DNA from: Myxococcota bacterium
GTDB lineage: Bacteria > Myxococcota_A > UBA9160 > UBA6930
NCBI GenBank assembly: GCA_028285625.1
Contig: JANQOX010000001.1
Span: forward strand, 248,001-312,000
Reading direction: 5' to 3'
DNA length: 64,000 nt
Below, one piece after another: positions 37,004 to 45,559 of the stretch. Made by a program: the position numbers and the translations under genes. The notes under the pieces were generated by a model. It ran no database searches. It was not told the origin of the DNA and saw nothing but the letters and a program-made list of their open reading frames with translations. The number at the start of each line of letters is the position of its first letter. Within the stretch, counting starts at the first letter, position 1.

Positions 37004-37809
37004 TGGGGGGGCTCTTCGGCTTCGGGTCCGCGCGCGGGAGTCTCGGCCGCCGCCCGGGTTGCCGGATAGTAATGGCGGTGCAGCCGCACGAGGTCGGCGA
37101 ATGCGTGGAAGTAGGCGGCGGGCCCCACCGCGCCGCCACCGCGGTGAACCCACTCGGCGAGCGGGTACTCGACCACCACGTCGCGGGCCCGGGGTCGATC
37201 GTCTTCCTGGCTGAGCGAGATCCATCGGATCACGATCTCGAAATCGAAGAGCCAGTCGGAGACGAAGGGTGTGGCGAAGACCGAGTGCACCCAGGGGCTC
37301 GCGCGGAACAGTTTGGCCCCGCACTGGGTGTCGTACATGGCGAAGTCCACGAGGTAGGAGGCCACGGTGGCCCAGATGCGCCCCAGGTAGTGGCGCAGGG
37401 CCACCCGCTCGATGTGGTGGCCGGCCATCAGCACGCGCGATCCGAACACCATCTGGAGCGCCGCGTCGGCCTCGAGCACGCCGCGCAGGTCGGCGACCGC
37501 CGACAGCGGCGTCGAGAGGTCGGCGTCGAAGTAACCGACGTAGGCCGTGTCCGGTCGGTCGAGGGCCTGCAGGATGCCCTGGCGCACCGCTTCGGCCTTG
37601 CCGACGTTGCGGGCGAGCGCGAGGACCTCGACGCGGTCGGGGTTGCGGGCGGCTACGGCGCGCAGCATGGCGAGCGTGTCGTCCTGGCTGCCGTCGTCGA
37701 CGAGCAGCAGGTCCGTCCCGGGCTCGCGGGAGACCAGGCCCGACAGCGCCTCGCCGTCCAATCGCTGTGCTTCCTCGAAGCACGGCACCACGATCCGGGT
37801 GCGCGTCAT
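36997..37809 (-). CDS. family 2 glycosyltransferase, dolichyl-phosphate-mannose-synthase type
   Basis: 270-residue soluble GT-A transferase. It has the nucleotide-binding start RIVVPCFEEAQRL, DLLLVDDGSQDDT, the metal motif FDADLSTPL and the later FVSDWLFDFEIVIR. This is the DPM1/ykcC-like class that charges a lipid carrier with a hexose. It lacks obvious C-terminal membrane helices. The ATG at 37809 overlaps the preceding fusion-protein stop by four bases, and its own end overlaps the acyltransferase start, so the three genes are tightly coupled. Confidence 0.9.
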   Translation of the reverse strand: MTRTRIVVPCFEEAQRLDGEALSGLVSREPGTDLLLVDDGSQDDTLAMLRAVAARNPDRVEVLALARNVGKAEAVRQGILQALDRPDTAYVGYFDADLSTPLSAVADLRGVLEADAALQMVFGSRVLMAGHHIERVALRHYLGRIWATVASYLVDFAMYDTQCGAKLFRASPWVHSVFATPFVSDWLFDFEIVIRWISLSQEDDRPRARDVVVEYPLAEWVHRGGGAVGPAAYFHAFADLVRLHRHYYPATRAAAETPARGPEAEEPPQC

Positions 37810-40025
37810 TCGCCCTCGGGCTTCCCGTTTCGAGGCTCGGGTCCATCGGGCGTGGGTGTTGCGTCGTCGGCAGCGGGTGTCGGGTCGATCGTGACGCGGC
37901 GCCCGGTCTCCGCGCTTTCGAGCATCGCAAAGGTCGTGAGGCTGGTGGCGACGATTTCCGACAGGTCGAAGGGGGAGGGCTTGCCCTCGCGCACCGCGCT
38001 CAGCATCGCGGCCACGGCGGTGGCCTGGCCCTTGTCCTGGTTCAGCGTCTTGGCGCCGCCTTCCTTGCTGCCGGCGATCTGCGTCACGCGGTAGTTGTCG
38101 CACGTCGCGGTGCGCCCATCGGCCGAGACCTCGAAGCGCTCCTTCGGCATCGCGGTGCTCGCGTTGGCCAGGTAGGAGATGGTGGCGGTCGAGCCGTCCG
38201 GGTAGTCGAGCACCGCGACCATCGAGTCGTCGCGCTCCGGATCGCGATCGAGCGCGCGGGCATAGACGGCAGCAGGCGCGCCCCCGACCAGGAAGCTGCA
38301 CAGGTCGACGAAGTGGCAGACCTCGCCGATGACGCGCCCGCCGCCCTCGTTCGGGTCGGTGATCCAGGTGCCGCGCGGGGGCGGGCCGGCCGCCACCTGG
38401 TACTGGATGGCCAGGGCGCCGCGGCGAGACGCGAAGGCGTCTCGAACGGCGCGCGCGTGGGGCGAGAAGCGGCGGTTGTAGCCCACGGCCAGCGGGGACC
38501 CGCTGGCGCGCGCGGCCTCGGCGACTTCGGCCACTTCGGCCTGACCGAGCCCCACGGGCTTCTCCAGCCACACGGCCTTGCCGGCGCGCAGGGCGCGTGC
38601 CGCCAGGCCGGCGTGGGCGTCGTGGCGCGTCGCCACGAAGACCAGGTCTACGTCGGCGTCGTCGAGCACGGCGGCCGGGTCGGTGCCGCAGCTCGCGAAT
38701 CCGAAGCGCTCGGCCGTGCGCCGGGCCGACGGTCCGGTCTGGGTGACGAGCGCGACCTTGCGCAGGCTTCCGGCAGCGCCGAGCGCAGGCAGCAGCACCG
38801 CCTTGGCATAGTTGCCCGCGCCGAGGAAGGCCACGCCCGGGTTCGTCTTTCCGGCCCGCGCGGCCCCGGGCTTGCCCAGGGCCAGGGTGCGCGAGGTGTC
38901 CGGTTCGGCGTCGTAGCGGAACAGCACGGCGAGCGAAGGGCGTTCGCCCCGGGCGAGCTGCTCGTAGGCCGCCACCACATCGTCGAAGGACCGCGTCTCG
39001 CATTCGACGGCGGAGAAGTCGACGCCACCGGTCTGGAGGAGGCCGAGGAAGGCCTGCAGGTTGCGATTCTCGGTCCAGCGCACGTACGAGCGCGGGTAGT
39101 CGAGCCCGACCTCTTCGTAGCGGCGGTCGTAGCGGCCCGGGCCGTACGACATGCTCATGCGGAGCTCGAGCTCTTTGTCGTAGAAGGTGCGCCGGTCGAG
39201 GTCCATGCCGGTCGCGCCCACCGCGACGACGCGGCCCCGCTGACGGCAGAGCGTTGCGGCCAGGGCCAGCGGCGCCGAGCTGTCGCTGCCCGCGGTCACC
39301 ACGGCGAAGTCCACGCCGTCGCCTTCGGTCTCGGCGCTGGACCAGCCGTCGGCGAGTTCGCCGGGCGACGCCACCCAGTCGGCGCCCTGGGCGCGCGCCT
39401 GCTCGATGCGGATGGGGTCGAGGTCGACGCCGAGCACGCGGCAGCCATTTGCACGCAGCAGCTGCACGGTGATCTGTCCGATCAGGCCCAGCCCGATCAC
39501 GGCGGCGACTTCGCCGAGACTGGGGTCGGCCACGCGCACGCCCTGCAGCGCGATGGCGCCGAGCGTCGCGAAGGCGGCCTGCTCGAGCGGCACGCCGTCG
39601 GGCACCTTCGCGACGAGATTCTCGGGCACGGCACAGAGCTCGGCGTGGTTCGCGTAGCCTGCGCCGGCACAGGCCACGGCGTCGCCGGGAGCGAAGCGCG
39701 ACACGCCTTCGCCCACTTCGACCACCGTGCCGGCGCACGAGTAGCCCATGGGCTGCGGGGCATCGAGACGGGTGGTCACGGTCCGGTAGGTCGGGAGCGG
39801 TCCCTCCTGCTGGAGCTTGCGGATCACCTGCTTCACCAGGTCGGGGCGGCTGCGCGCCTTGGCGGCGAGCGACTTGCGCGCGAAGTCCATCACCAGCTTG
39901 TCCGTACCGGGGGACATCACCGAGTACCGGGTTCGCACCAGCACCTGTCCCGCCGCCGGCTGCGGGGCCGGAACGTCTTCGAGCACCAGCTTGCCGCTGC
40001 GCCCGCTCTGAAGGATCTGTCTCAA
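37806..40025 (-). CDS. zinc-type alcohol dehydrogenase / Gfo-Idh-MocA fusion oxidoreductase
   Basis: 739-residue bi-domain enzyme. Residues 1-350 are a medium-chain dehydrogenase (VRTRYSVMSPGTDK, GYSCAGTVVEVGEGV, Rossmann motif VIGLGLIGQITVQLL). From about 375 onward there is a Gfo/Idh/MocA domain (VAFLGAGNYAKAVLL, LEKPVGLGQ, GEVCHFVDL). The two activities probably act in sequence on one nucleotide sugar or uronate. This fusion class is known from exopolysaccharide loci, often beside heparinase-like genes. The TTG at 40025 is 14 bp after the asnB stop and gives a natural MRQILQSGRSG start; the longer upstream frame overlaps asnB. Confidence 0.88.
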   Translation of the reverse strand: MRQILQSGRSGKLVLEDVPAPQPAAGQVLVRTRYSVMSPGTDKLVMDFARKSLAAKARSRPDLVKQVIRKLQQEGPLPTYRTVTTRLDAPQPMGYSCAGTVVEVGEGVSRFAPGDAVACAGAGYANHAELCAVPENLVAKVPDGVPLEQAAFATLGAIALQGVRVADPSLGEVAAVIGLGLIGQITVQLLRANGCRVLGVDLDPIRIEQARAQGADWVASPGELADGWSSAETEGDGVDFAVVTAGSDSSAPLALAATLCRQRGRVVAVGATGMDLDRRTFYDKELELRMSMSYGPGRYDRRYEEVGLDYPRSYVRWTENRNLQAFLGLLQTGGVDFSAVECETRSFDDVVAAYEQLARGERPSLAVLFRYDAEPDTSRTLALGKPGAARAGKTNPGVAFLGAGNYAKAVLLPALGAAGSLRKVALVTQTGPSARRTAERFGFASCGTDPAAVLDDADVDLVFVATRHDAHAGLAARALRAGKAVWLEKPVGLGQAEVAEVAEAARASGSPLAVGYNRRFSPHARAVRDAFASRRGALAIQYQVAAGPPPRGTWITDPNEGGGRVIGEVCHFVDLCSFLVGGAPAAVYARALDRDPERDDSMVAVLDYPDGSTATISYLANASTAMPKERFEVSADGRTATCDNYRVTQIAGSKEGGAKTLNQDKGQATAVAAMLSAVREGKPSPFDLSEIVATSLTTFAMLESAETGRRVTIDPTPAADDATPTPDGPEPRNGKPEGE

Positions 40026-40038
40026 GGGTGGCTCCGCG

Positions 40039-41985
40039 CTACGGGGTGAGGGGGTTGGAGGCCGCCGCCGGGGCGGCGGGCGTTCGGCCGTCGAGGAACA
40101 TGCGGCACCAGAGCTCGATGCACACCAGCGAGAAGATCGTGTACGCGGCGTCCACGCGCTCCTCGCGGTCCGCCGCGACCAGGGCCGCGACGCCGTCCGG
40201 GTCGAACAGCCCGCGGCGCCCGAGGGAGGCGGGCGAGAGCACATCGTCCACGACGGGGCGCAGGGGCCCGCGCAGCCACTGGCGAAGCGGTGCGCCGAAG
40301 CCGGTCTTGGGCCGGTCGATCACGTCGGCCGGCAGGTGCCCGCGCATGACCTCCTTCAGGATCCACTTGCCCTCGCGTCCCCGCTGGCGCAGGTGCATGG
40401 GCAGCCGCATGGCGAGGTCGACCAGGTCGGGGTCGAGCAGCGGTACGCGCACTTCCACGCCTGCGGCCATGGAGGTCTTGTCGGTGTAGTTGAGGTTGTG
40501 GTCCGCCAGGAAGAACTGCGTCTCCAGGTAGAGCATGCGGTCGAGCGGATGGGCCCCGTCGGGCACCCGTTCGAGGGCGCGCAGCAGCGGCGCTTCGGGG
40601 CCGTCGGGCCCGAGGGCGCCCCGCAGCGCCGGGGCCAGCAGGGCATCGACCCGCGACGGCGGGATCCACTGGAAGTAGCTCGCCAGCCGGGCGTCGCCGT
40701 CGAGGTCGGCGTATTCGAATGCCTTGCGAAGTCGGCGACGCAGGGCGTCGCGCGGCGGCAGCGCCGACGCGCCGGCCGCCAGGGCACGGCGCGCGGGTCG
40801 GGGCAGCCACGCCCAGGTGCGTTCCTGGAGCAGCGCGTAGTGCCGGCGATAGCCGGTGAAGACGTCGTCGCCGCCGGCCCCCGAGAGCAGCACCTTGATG
40901 CCGTGCTCGCGCGCGAGCCGTGCGATGAACAGCGCGTTGATCGGCGCGGGGTCCGCCTGGGGCTCGTCCAGGTGGAAGAGCATGGTCTCGAGTTCGTCCA
41001 CCATCTCCGGGCCGACGTGGATCTCGTGCAGGTCCACGTCCAGGTGTTCGGCCACGCGGCGCGCGTAGGGCAGGTCTTCCGTGATGCCCTCGACGCCCGC
41101 CACGCCGCCCTCGAACCCGATGGTGAAGCACGGAATGCGCTCGCCAGGCAACGCCTGACGCGCCATGGCGACGACGCTGCTCGAGTCGAGGCCGCCCGAC
41201 AGGAAGGCGCCCACCTGGACGTCGGCCACCAGCTGTCGCTCGACCGCGCGCCGCAGGGCGGTCTCGACCTCGGCCTTGGCGCGCGCCTCGGTGAACGGCT
41301 CGTGCTCATCGCGGACCGGCACGTCGTAGTGGCGCAGGTTGCGTACGACCTTGCCGTTCTCGATCCACAGAGCCCGGCCCGGTTCGAGCTTGCGCACCGA
41401 TCGCAGCATCGTGTGCGGCGCCGGGCACCAGAGGTAGAGCAGGTGCGCACGAACGGCTTCGGGGTCGATGGTGCGATCGAGCTCCGGGTCCTGGAGCAGC
41501 GCCTTGAGTTCGCTCGCGAACAGCACGCGGTCGCGCGTTTCCGCCACGTAGAGCGGCTTCACCCCGAAGCCGTCGCGGGCAAGCAGCAGGCCGCGCTTCT
41601 CGGTGTCGTAGATCGCGAAGGCGAAGATGCCGTTCAGCCGACCCAGCATGCCATCGCCGTCGCGCCGGTAGAGGTTGAGCAGCACCTCGGTGTCCGAGTC
41701 GCTCTGGAAGCGGAACCCGTCGCGCACGAGTTCTTCGCGAAGCTCACGGTAGTTGTAGAGCTCGCCGTTGTAGGTGATCACGACGCTCCGCGTGGCGTCC
41801 CACATGGGCTGATGACCGCGCGGCGAGAGGTCGATGATCGAGAGGCGCCGATGCCCCAGGCCCACGCCCACGTTGGGCAGGTGCAGGACCCCCGCGTCGT
41901 CCGGCCCGCGGTGGGCGAGCGCGTCGTTCATGCGCCCGAGCAGTTCGGCGTCGCCTCGGCCCGAGAATCCGACGATGCCGCACAT
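40039..41985 (-). CDS. asnB: glutamine-hydrolysing asparagine synthetase-type amidotransferase
   Basis: 648-residue class II amidotransferase. The N-terminal glutaminase has the nucleophile Cys2 (MCGIVGFSG) and HRGPDD. The synthetase domain has the PP-loop FLSGGLDSSSVVAMA and LLSGAGGDDVFTGYRRHY. In exopolysaccharide and XrtA-type loci such paralogues are thought to amidate sugar acids or other substrates rather than free aspartate; here glucuronate from Ugd is a plausible target. The ATG start at 41985 is fixed by Cys2. It lies 1 bp behind the adjacent glycosyltransferase gene. Confidence 0.92.
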   Translation of the reverse strand: MCGIVGFSGRGDAELLGRMNDALAHRGPDDAGVLHLPNVGVGLGHRRLSIIDLSPRGHQPMWDATRSVVITYNGELYNYRELREELVRDGFRFQSDSDTEVLLNLYRRDGDGMLGRLNGIFAFAIYDTEKRGLLLARDGFGVKPLYVAETRDRVLFASELKALLQDPELDRTIDPEAVRAHLLYLWCPAPHTMLRSVRKLEPGRALWIENGKVVRNLRHYDVPVRDEHEPFTEARAKAEVETALRRAVERQLVADVQVGAFLSGGLDSSSVVAMARQALPGERIPCFTIGFEGGVAGVEGITEDLPYARRVAEHLDVDLHEIHVGPEMVDELETMLFHLDEPQADPAPINALFIARLAREHGIKVLLSGAGGDDVFTGYRRHYALLQERTWAWLPRPARRALAAGASALPPRDALRRRLRKAFEYADLDGDARLASYFQWIPPSRVDALLAPALRGALGPDGPEAPLLRALERVPDGAHPLDRMLYLETQFFLADHNLNYTDKTSMAAGVEVRVPLLDPDLVDLAMRLPMHLRQRGREGKWILKEVMRGHLPADVIDRPKTGFGAPLRQWLRGPLRPVVDDVLSPASLGRRGLFDPDGVAALVAADREERVDAAYTIFSLVCIELWCRMFLDGRTPAAPAAASNPLTP

Positions 41986-41986
41986 C

Positions 41987-43243
41987 TCAGGCGGCTCCGG
42001 GCCGGTCGTCGCCCGGAGGAGAGCCGACGGTGCGCTCCAGGAAGCCCAGCATCCGCTCGGCGAGCTCCGTGCGCACGAAGTCGCGCTCGACCCACTTGCG
42101 ACCGGCGGTCGCCGTCTCGGCCGCGCGCGCCGGGTCTGCGCGAACGTCGGCAATGGCCTCGGCCAGGGCGACCGGGTCGTCGGCATCGATGGTCCGGGCC
42201 GCGCCGGCCTCGTCCACCAGCCGGCGGCACTCGGCCTTGCGGGGTGCGGCCATCAGCCACGGACGCTCCAGGGCGGCGTACTCGAACATCTTGCTGGGGA
42301 TCACGGTCTCGAACACGGGCAGGTCGCGGAGCATGACCAGAAGCAGGTCGAGGGAGGCCAGCCACTTCGGCACCTCTTCGCGGGGCAGCAGCCCCAGGAA
42401 GTGGATGTCCTCGAGGCCGCGGCGCGCCACCTCTTCTTCGAGCCGGCCGCGGTCGGCACCGTCGCCGATGAACACGAAGGCCACGCCGGAGCCGGCCAGG
42501 GCCTCGGCGGCGTCGAGTACCCCCACCAGTCCGTGGGCGAGGCCGAGGGTGCCCACGTAGGCCACGGTGAAGCGGCCCTCCAGACCGTGGGCGGCCAGCA
42601 GCGCCGGGTCGGGCGGCATGGGGTGGAACTTGGCCGGGTCGATGCCGTTGTAGACGAGCTCGATGCGATCGGCGGGGATGCCGCGGCCCTCGATGTGGTC
42701 GCGGAAGGCGCGGCTCACCACCACGATGCCGTCGGCGGACCGGTAGAGCCACGACTCGACGGCCTCGAGCATGCGTACGACGGTCGGGTTCTCGACCTGG
42801 CCGAGCTGCACGATCGAGTCGGGCCAGAGGTCGCGCACCTCGAGGACGAACGGCAGCCGCCGCAGCTTGGCGAGGACGGCCCCCGCGAGCCCACAGAAGA
42901 ACTGCGGGCTGGTGGCGATCACCAGGTCCGGCCGCTCCGCGCGCAGGCCCGCCAGCAGCCCGGTGATCGCGAACAGCACGTAGTTGGCGGTACGACGCAG
43001 GAATCCTTCGTTGGCGGTCACGTACATCCAGGTGCGCACCACGCGCACGCCCTCGATCTGCTCCTCCTGCCGCCAACGGTTCTGGTAGCCGGGGAACAGC
43101 TTGCCGCGCGGGTGGTTCGGCACGCCGGTCACCACGGTGACCTCGTGGCCGGCGGCCACCCAGGCCCGCGCATGTTCGTGCACGCGGTTGGCCGGGGCGT
43201 TCACCTCGGGCGGGTAGTAGTGGGTCAGGAAGAGGATCTTCAC
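41987..43243 (-). CDS. glycosyltransferase family 4 protein (WbuB-like)
   Basis: 418-residue GT-B glycosyltransferase. The N-terminal motif is KILFLTHYYPPEVNAPANRV and the acceptor part contains VPNHPRGKLFPGY. The donor domain has LEVRDLWPDSIVQLGQV, YNGIDPAKF, FIGDGADRG and SKMFEYAALERPWL. This is the WbuB/WcaI-like subgroup, which adds amino sugars such as FucNAc in O-antigens and capsules. The start is GTG at 43243. The gene lies directly in front of asnB. Confidence 0.9.
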   Translation of the reverse strand: MKILFLTHYYPPEVNAPANRVHEHARAWVAAGHEVTVVTGVPNHPRGKLFPGYQNRWRQEEQIEGVRVVRTWMYVTANEGFLRRTANYVLFAITGLLAGLRAERPDLVIATSPQFFCGLAGAVLAKLRRLPFVLEVRDLWPDSIVQLGQVENPTVVRMLEAVESWLYRSADGIVVVSRAFRDHIEGRGIPADRIELVYNGIDPAKFHPMPPDPALLAAHGLEGRFTVAYVGTLGLAHGLVGVLDAAEALAGSGVAFVFIGDGADRGRLEEEVARRGLEDIHFLGLLPREEVPKWLASLDLLLVMLRDLPVFETVIPSKMFEYAALERPWLMAAPRKAECRRLVDEAGAARTIDADDPVALAEAIADVRADPARAAETATAGRKWVERDFVRTELAERMLGFLERTVGSPPGDDRPGAA

Positions 43244-43313
43244 GGCGCTCGCCCCGGTGTAGAGGCGTCCCGCGGCCCTCCGGGGCCGGGGTGGGCCCCG
43301 CTCCTGGCATCGG

Positions 43314-43466
43314 TCAGAACAGGGCGTAGATGAAGGGCGCGACGGCGGATCCCTGTGTGAGGACGATCAACGCCGACAGCAACACCATCGTCACGAGGAT
43401 CGGGCCCAGCCACCACTTCTTGCGAACGCGCATGAACGCCCACAGCTCGGAAAACAGGGACATCAT
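43314..43466 (-). CDS. 50-aa DUF5989/SxtK-like membrane protein
   Basis: Short protein (50 residues) starting at the ATG pair at 43464-43466, behind a GGAG. The sequence begins MMSLFSELWAFMRVRKKWWL and has one hydrophobic helix (LVTMVLLSALIVLT) before FIYALF. The Arg-Lys-Lys-Trp-Trp-Leu block before the helix is the mark of the DUF5989 family, which includes the small SxtK protein of saxitoxin clusters. These usually sit beside carbamoyltransferase genes, as here. Probable role: a membrane partner of the carbamoyltransferase; function unproven. Confidence 0.82.
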   Translation of the reverse strand: MMSLFSELWAFMRVRKKWWLGPILVTMVLLSALIVLTQGSAVAPFIYALF

Positions 43467-43508
43467 CGTTTCGGGGCTCCCTCGGCCCGGCGGGTCCCGC
43501 CCCGCCGG

Positions 43509-45245
43509 TCAGTCCAGTTCGTAGCGCTCGCGCCAGTCGAAGTCCTCGACGAGCTCGGGCTGGTCCTTCTTGTGCAGGACGTGGTTCCCGAGGACGAGGA
43601 CGTCCATCTGCGTGCGCATGAAGCACAGGTACGCGTCTTCGGGCGTGCACACGATGGGCTCGCCGCGGACGTTGAACGAGGTGTTGATCAGTACCGGGCA
43701 GCCCGTGCGCTCGTCGAAGCGCTCGAGCAGCTCGTGGAAGACCGGGTGCTGCTCCCGGCTCACCGTCTGCAGGCGCGCCGACCCGTCCACGTGCGTGACG
43801 GCCGGGACCTTCCGATCGGGGCGTACCTGGCAGACGAGCAGCATGTACGGGCTCTCTCGGTCGATCTCGAACCAGTCCGACGCCTTCTCTGCCAGCACCG
43901 CCGGCGCGAAGGGGCGGAAGCTCTCGCGAAACTTGATCTTCAGGTTGACCCGCTTCCAGTTCTCTTCGTTGCGGGCGTCGGCGAGGATCGAGCGACTGCC
44001 GAGAGACCGGGGGCCCCATTCCAGGCGGCCCTGGAACCAGCCCACCACGGCCTGGTCGGCCAGCAGGCGCGCGGTCTCCCCCGCCAGCTGGTCGGGTGCG
44101 AGCTGGGTGTAGACGGCGCCGCGATCGTCCAGGAAGCGGCGGATGGCGTCGTCGCCGTAGGACGGGCCCCAGAACGCGTGCTCCATGGCGAACTTTCGCG
44201 GCTGGTCCATCACGCAGTGGTGCGCGAACAGCGCGGCGCCCAGGGCGCCGCCGGCATCGCCCGCCGCCGGCTGCACCCAGAGGTTCTCGAACGGTCCCTC
44301 GCGCACGATCCGGCCGTTGGCCACGCAGTTGAGCGCCACGCCACCCGCCATGCACAGGTTCTTCAACCCGGTGCGAGCGTGCAGGTTGCGCACGATCCGC
44401 AGCACGATCTCCTCGGTGACCTTCTGCACGCTCGCGGCCATGTCCCAGTGGAAGGTCTCCATCTCGGACTCGGGCTCGCGGCGCGGCTGACCGAACAGCT
44501 TCTCGAAGCGCTTGTTCGTCATGGTCAGGCCGTAGTCGTAGGCGAAGTAGCGCATGTCCATCTTGAACGAGCCGTCTTCCCGCAGGTCGACGAGATGCTC
44601 GAAGATGGTGTCCACGTGGCGGGGTTCGCCGTAGGGCGCCGCGCCCATCACCTTGTACTCGGCCGAGTTGACCTTGAAGCCCAGGTAGTAGGTGAACGCG
44701 CTGTAGAGCAGGCCGAGGGAGTGCGGGAAGCGGATCTCGTCGGTCAGTTCGAAGTGATTTCCCCGGCCCACGCCCTGGGTGGTCGTCGCCCACTCGCCGA
44801 CCCCATCGAGGGTGAGGATGGCGGCCTCCTCGTACGGAGACGCGAGAAACGCCGAGGCCGCGTGGCTCTGGTGGTGCTCTGCGAAGAGCACGTCGCCGTG
44901 CCAGTCGAAGGCGCGCTCGAGCGCCTTCGGGACCAGCAGCTTCTCCTTCAGCCAGATCGGGATCGCCTTGGTGAACGACGGCAGCGAGCGCGGGAAGGTC
45001 GCCAGGTAGGTGGTGAGGATGCGCTCGAACTTGATCAGCGGCTTGTCGTAGAAGACGACGTGGTCGACGTCCTCCATGGAGAGGCCGGCTTCTTCGAGGC
45101 AGTAGCGCGTGGCCCGCACCGGGATGCCGGCGTCATGGCGCTTGCGGCTGAAGCGCTCCTCGTGGGCAGCGGCCACGAGTTCGCCGTCGCGCAGCAGCGC
45201 GGCGGCGGAGTCGTGATAGAAGCAGGAGATGCCGAGGATGTTCAC
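43509..45245 (-). CDS. NodU/SxtI-type carbamoyltransferase
   Basis: 578-residue enzyme of the carbamoyltransferase family that transfers a carbamoyl group from carbamoyl phosphate via carbamoyl-AMP to a hydroxyl. The N-terminal kinase-like part has ILGISCFYHDSAAALL, FAEHHQSHAASAFLASPY and LTLDGVGEWATTT. The C-terminal YrdC-like part has EWGPRSLGSRSILAD, FRESFRPFAPAV and NTSFNVRGEPIV. The start is GTG at 45245. It lies between DUF5989 and SxtJ-like genes, an arrangement seen in many exopolysaccharide loci and in sxtIJK. Confidence 0.94.
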   Translation of the reverse strand: MNILGISCFYHDSAAALLRDGELVAAAHEERFSRKRHDAGIPVRATRYCLEEAGLSMEDVDHVVFYDKPLIKFERILTTYLATFPRSLPSFTKAIPIWLKEKLLVPKALERAFDWHGDVLFAEHHQSHAASAFLASPYEEAAILTLDGVGEWATTTQGVGRGNHFELTDEIRFPHSLGLLYSAFTYYLGFKVNSAEYKVMGAAPYGEPRHVDTIFEHLVDLREDGSFKMDMRYFAYDYGLTMTNKRFEKLFGQPRREPESEMETFHWDMAASVQKVTEEIVLRIVRNLHARTGLKNLCMAGGVALNCVANGRIVREGPFENLWVQPAAGDAGGALGAALFAHHCVMDQPRKFAMEHAFWGPSYGDDAIRRFLDDRGAVYTQLAPDQLAGETARLLADQAVVGWFQGRLEWGPRSLGSRSILADARNEENWKRVNLKIKFRESFRPFAPAVLAEKASDWFEIDRESPYMLLVCQVRPDRKVPAVTHVDGSARLQTVSREQHPVFHELLERFDERTGCPVLINTSFNVRGEPIVCTPEDAYLCFMRTQMDVLVLGNHVLHKKDQPELVEDFDWRERYELD

Positions 45246-45262
45246 GGATTCCGTCCGTGGGC

Positions 45263-45559
45263 TCAGAAGAGCCGTTTGGCGCGTTCGAGGTCGGGGATCA
45301 CCACGGTGTCGGCGTCGTTCCAGGCACTGCCGTCCTGGCGGAGCGAGCGCTTGGCCAGCAGGTCGCGCCGCAGGATCGCGGCCCCGGTGCCCATGGGTCC
45401 GATGCCGAGCACGTACACGAGCGTCACCAGAAGGAGCGTCTGGACCTCGCCGAAGTGGGCCACGATCAGGAGCCAACCGTGCTTGAGGCGTGCCCCTACC
45501 GGGGTGCGACCCCGCTCGGGGGCCGAGGTGTCGGCCTGTCCGGGGAACGACGCCGTCAT
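45263..45559 (-). CDS. SxtJ-like membrane protein
   Basis: 98-residue protein with one long hydrophobic stretch (LLLVTLVYVLGIGPMGTGAAIL) after a polar, Pro-rich N-terminus. The C-terminal sequence ends IPDLERAKRLF. The size, single hydrophobic block and position next to a carbamoyltransferase match the SxtJ family, whose role is unknown. The ATG at 45559 overlaps the wecB stop by 4 bp. An in-frame upstream extension is likely noise. Confidence 0.75.
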   Translation of the reverse strand: MTASFPGQADTSAPERGRTPVGARLKHGWLLIVAHFGEVQTLLLVTLVYVLGIGPMGTGAAILRRDLLAKRSLRQDGSAWNDADTVVIPDLERAKRLF

